Source: Ettlia oleoabundans (lineage: Eukaryota; Chlorophyta; Chlorophyceae; Chlamydomonadales). Taken from it: a stretch of 29,837 nucleotides of DNA. The stretch spans positions 1 to 29,837 of the forward strand of contig JAAMXP010004967.1 in assembly GCA_019693395.1 (NCBI GenBank), in the 5' to 3' direction. The translations under genes and the position numbers were made by a program. Below the pieces are notes generated by a model. It saw only the letters and a program-made list of their open reading frames with translations. It was not told the origin of the DNA and searched no databases. This document shows, in pieces, positions 28,619 to 29,837 of this stretch; the stretch's first letter is position 1, and the number at the start of each line of letters is the position of its first letter.

Positions 28619-29837
28619 TTATTGCTTTGGTTGCTGTGTAGATTCAGCCTCTGTGGCCTGTGGTTTGGGCAGCTGCTCACCGTCAATGACGTCGTCGCCC
28701 TTGGGACCGCTGCTGCTGCCGGCGTCGCCCCCTGGTGCGGCGGCACCGCCCTGCTGCTGCCCGTACACCGCCTGGCCGAGGCTCATCACCTCCTTCTGCA
28801 GCTCCTCCATGGCAGCCTTGATCTGCGGGCGGGCAGGTGGTGAGCAGACAGGGAAACAAAGGTAAGAAGAGTTGGTGGTAGTGAGGTGAATGGAGCAACA
28901 CGTGTTACGCTCCCTGCCGGGCACATGGTGTGAAACAAAACGTTGATGTTGCGTAAAGCCTCTGTCGCTCATAGAAGTAGTCAGCAGCACATGCAGGCTG
29001 CGAGCAGCCACAAATTCCACCGTCCCCGCATTGAGCTCCGCACCTTGGCAACGTCTTCGCTTGGGATTGCCTCCTTGAGTGCTGTGACCTTGGCCTCGAC
29101 CTTAACCTTGACGTCCTCTGGAACCTTATCGCCAAACTCCTTGATCTGCTTCTCGGTCTGGTACACCATGCTGTCAGCCTGGTTCTTGGTGTCAATCAGG
29201 TCGCGAGCCTTGCGGTCCTCTGCGATATTAATAAGTAGACCATATGGAAAGAAGGAGATGAGCAGCTTGAAGGGAGGGAGGAGTTGGAGCCAGGCAACCG
29301 GCATCAGCCGGCCAATCCTGCCAACCGGCACCAGCCTGCGGTTGTTCCGCCGACCCGCATGCAACCGCCCCCCTCCCCCGCCCCCCATCAAAACCCCAAA
29401 AACCCACCCTCAGCGTTCTTCTCTGCGTCCTTCACCATGCGCTCCACCTCGTCGCTGGGCAGCGTGGATGCGCCGGTGATCTTGATGTCCTGCTTCTTGC
29501 CAGTGCCCTTGTCGGTAGCAGTCACAGACAGGATGCCGTTGGCGTCAATGTCAAAGCGAACCTCAATCTGGGGCACGCCGCGGGGTGCGGGTGGGATGCC
29601 GTCCAGGCGGAAGGTGCCTGCAGGAAAGCGGCCGGTATGGTGGTGGTGGTGTTTGAGAAGAAGCTGACAAAGAAGCTGACTAAGTAGTGCTGACTAAGCA
29701 GGCAGGGAGCAGAAGGGGACGATGAAACAACACAGCACAGCGATCAGCAGCACTGCAAGGGGCTTCCCACTGCTGCAGAACCGCTTGCATACTTGCAGCT
29801 GCATACTAGCATTGCCGGTTGTAGTGCGGCTGGGGGG
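28619..29837 (-). CDS. HSP70B: Chloroplast stromal HSP70 (HSP70B/DnaK type), 3' part
   Basis: ATP-driven chaperone of the chloroplast stroma, working with J-domain partners and CGE1/GrpE in folding and import. Three terminal exons are visible: 29617-29408, 29219-29044 and 28822-28619, all phase-consistent. The first begins [20 protein letters not shown] and carries [20 protein letters not shown], the hallmark end of the DnaK substrate-binding beta-domain. The second ([20 protein letters not shown]) is the helical lid. The third ([20 protein letters not shown]) ends in a Gly/Ala-rich linker and DDVID. The QTEKQ and DDVID forms are those of the cyanobacterial/plastid DnaK lineage, not of cytosolic HSP70 (EEVD) or BiP (HDEL). 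About 20 extra residues follow DDVID, ending TQQPKQ, where most family members stop within ten. The nucleotide-binding domain and start lie beyond the right edge; 29618-29837 looks like intron. Confidence 0.92.

Noticed and set aside
29618..29837. Possible further HSP70 exon at the right edge
   Set aside because: No DnaK sequence is recognisable in any frame; the segment looks like an intron that runs past the window.

Overview
This window is nuclear DNA from a green alga (Chlorophyta, most likely the core chlorophyte/Chlorophyceae side). The evidence is a high GC content, dense short introns (about 75-300 bp) with GT-AG and occasional GC-AG borders, CAG/CTG-rich coding sequence giving Ala/Gln/Ser-rich proteins, TGTAA-type poly(A) signals downstream of several genes, and proteins found only in plastid-bearing eukaryotes (TOC34 GTPase, AKR2-like protein, stromal HSP70, C-terminally extended ferredoxin). 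The species cannot be named from sequence alone. Gene models below were built by hand from reading frame, splice sites and intron phase; for the well-supported genes every junction keeps the frame.

Layout, left to right. (1) 1-939, minus: 5' part of a secreted polysaccharide deacetylase. (2) 1643-9336, minus: a nine-exon gene of about 2,114 codons whose C-terminus matches the Urb2/Npa2 ribosome-biogenesis family. (3) 10384-12519 and 13244-14870, plus: two related copies of a lineage-specific gene of unknown function. Copy A carries extra 5' exons and looks frame-broken in the middle; copy B has an in-frame stop in its last exon. (4) 15598-18701, minus: TOC34-type chloroplast outer-envelope import GTPase. 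(5) 19298-21595, minus: STI1/ankyrin protein of AKR2 type with a plastid-transit-like N-terminus. (6) 21907-23106, plus: plastid [2Fe-2S] ferredoxin with a C-terminal extension, divergent from (5). (7) 24363-26186, minus: HNH-endonuclease-domain protein, probably organellar. (8) 26584-27735, plus: TEX30/KANL3-like alpha/beta hydrolase, divergent from (7). (9) 28619 to the right edge, minus: 3' part of stromal HSP70 (HSP70B/DnaK type).

The right half (15.6-29.8 kb) is rich in chloroplast genes: a preprotein receptor (TOC34), a likely envelope-protein chaperone (AKR2-like), the stromal import/folding chaperone (HSP70B) and a plastid electron carrier. Algal genomes do not usually use operons, so this is a neighbourhood and not proof of co-regulation. 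Two divergent pairs share short intergenic promoters (311 and 397 bp). The second contains a perfect 14-bp palindrome with two ACGT cores.

The main points for a second look are the duplicated unknown gene family, the recurrent CAG|GCAAG (GC-AG) introns including one inside the TOC34 membrane anchor, the DTPS in place of DTPG in the TOC34 G3 motif, and the transit-like N-terminus on the AKR2-like protein. No tRNA, rRNA, CRISPR, insertion sequence or recognisable intact transposon was seen.
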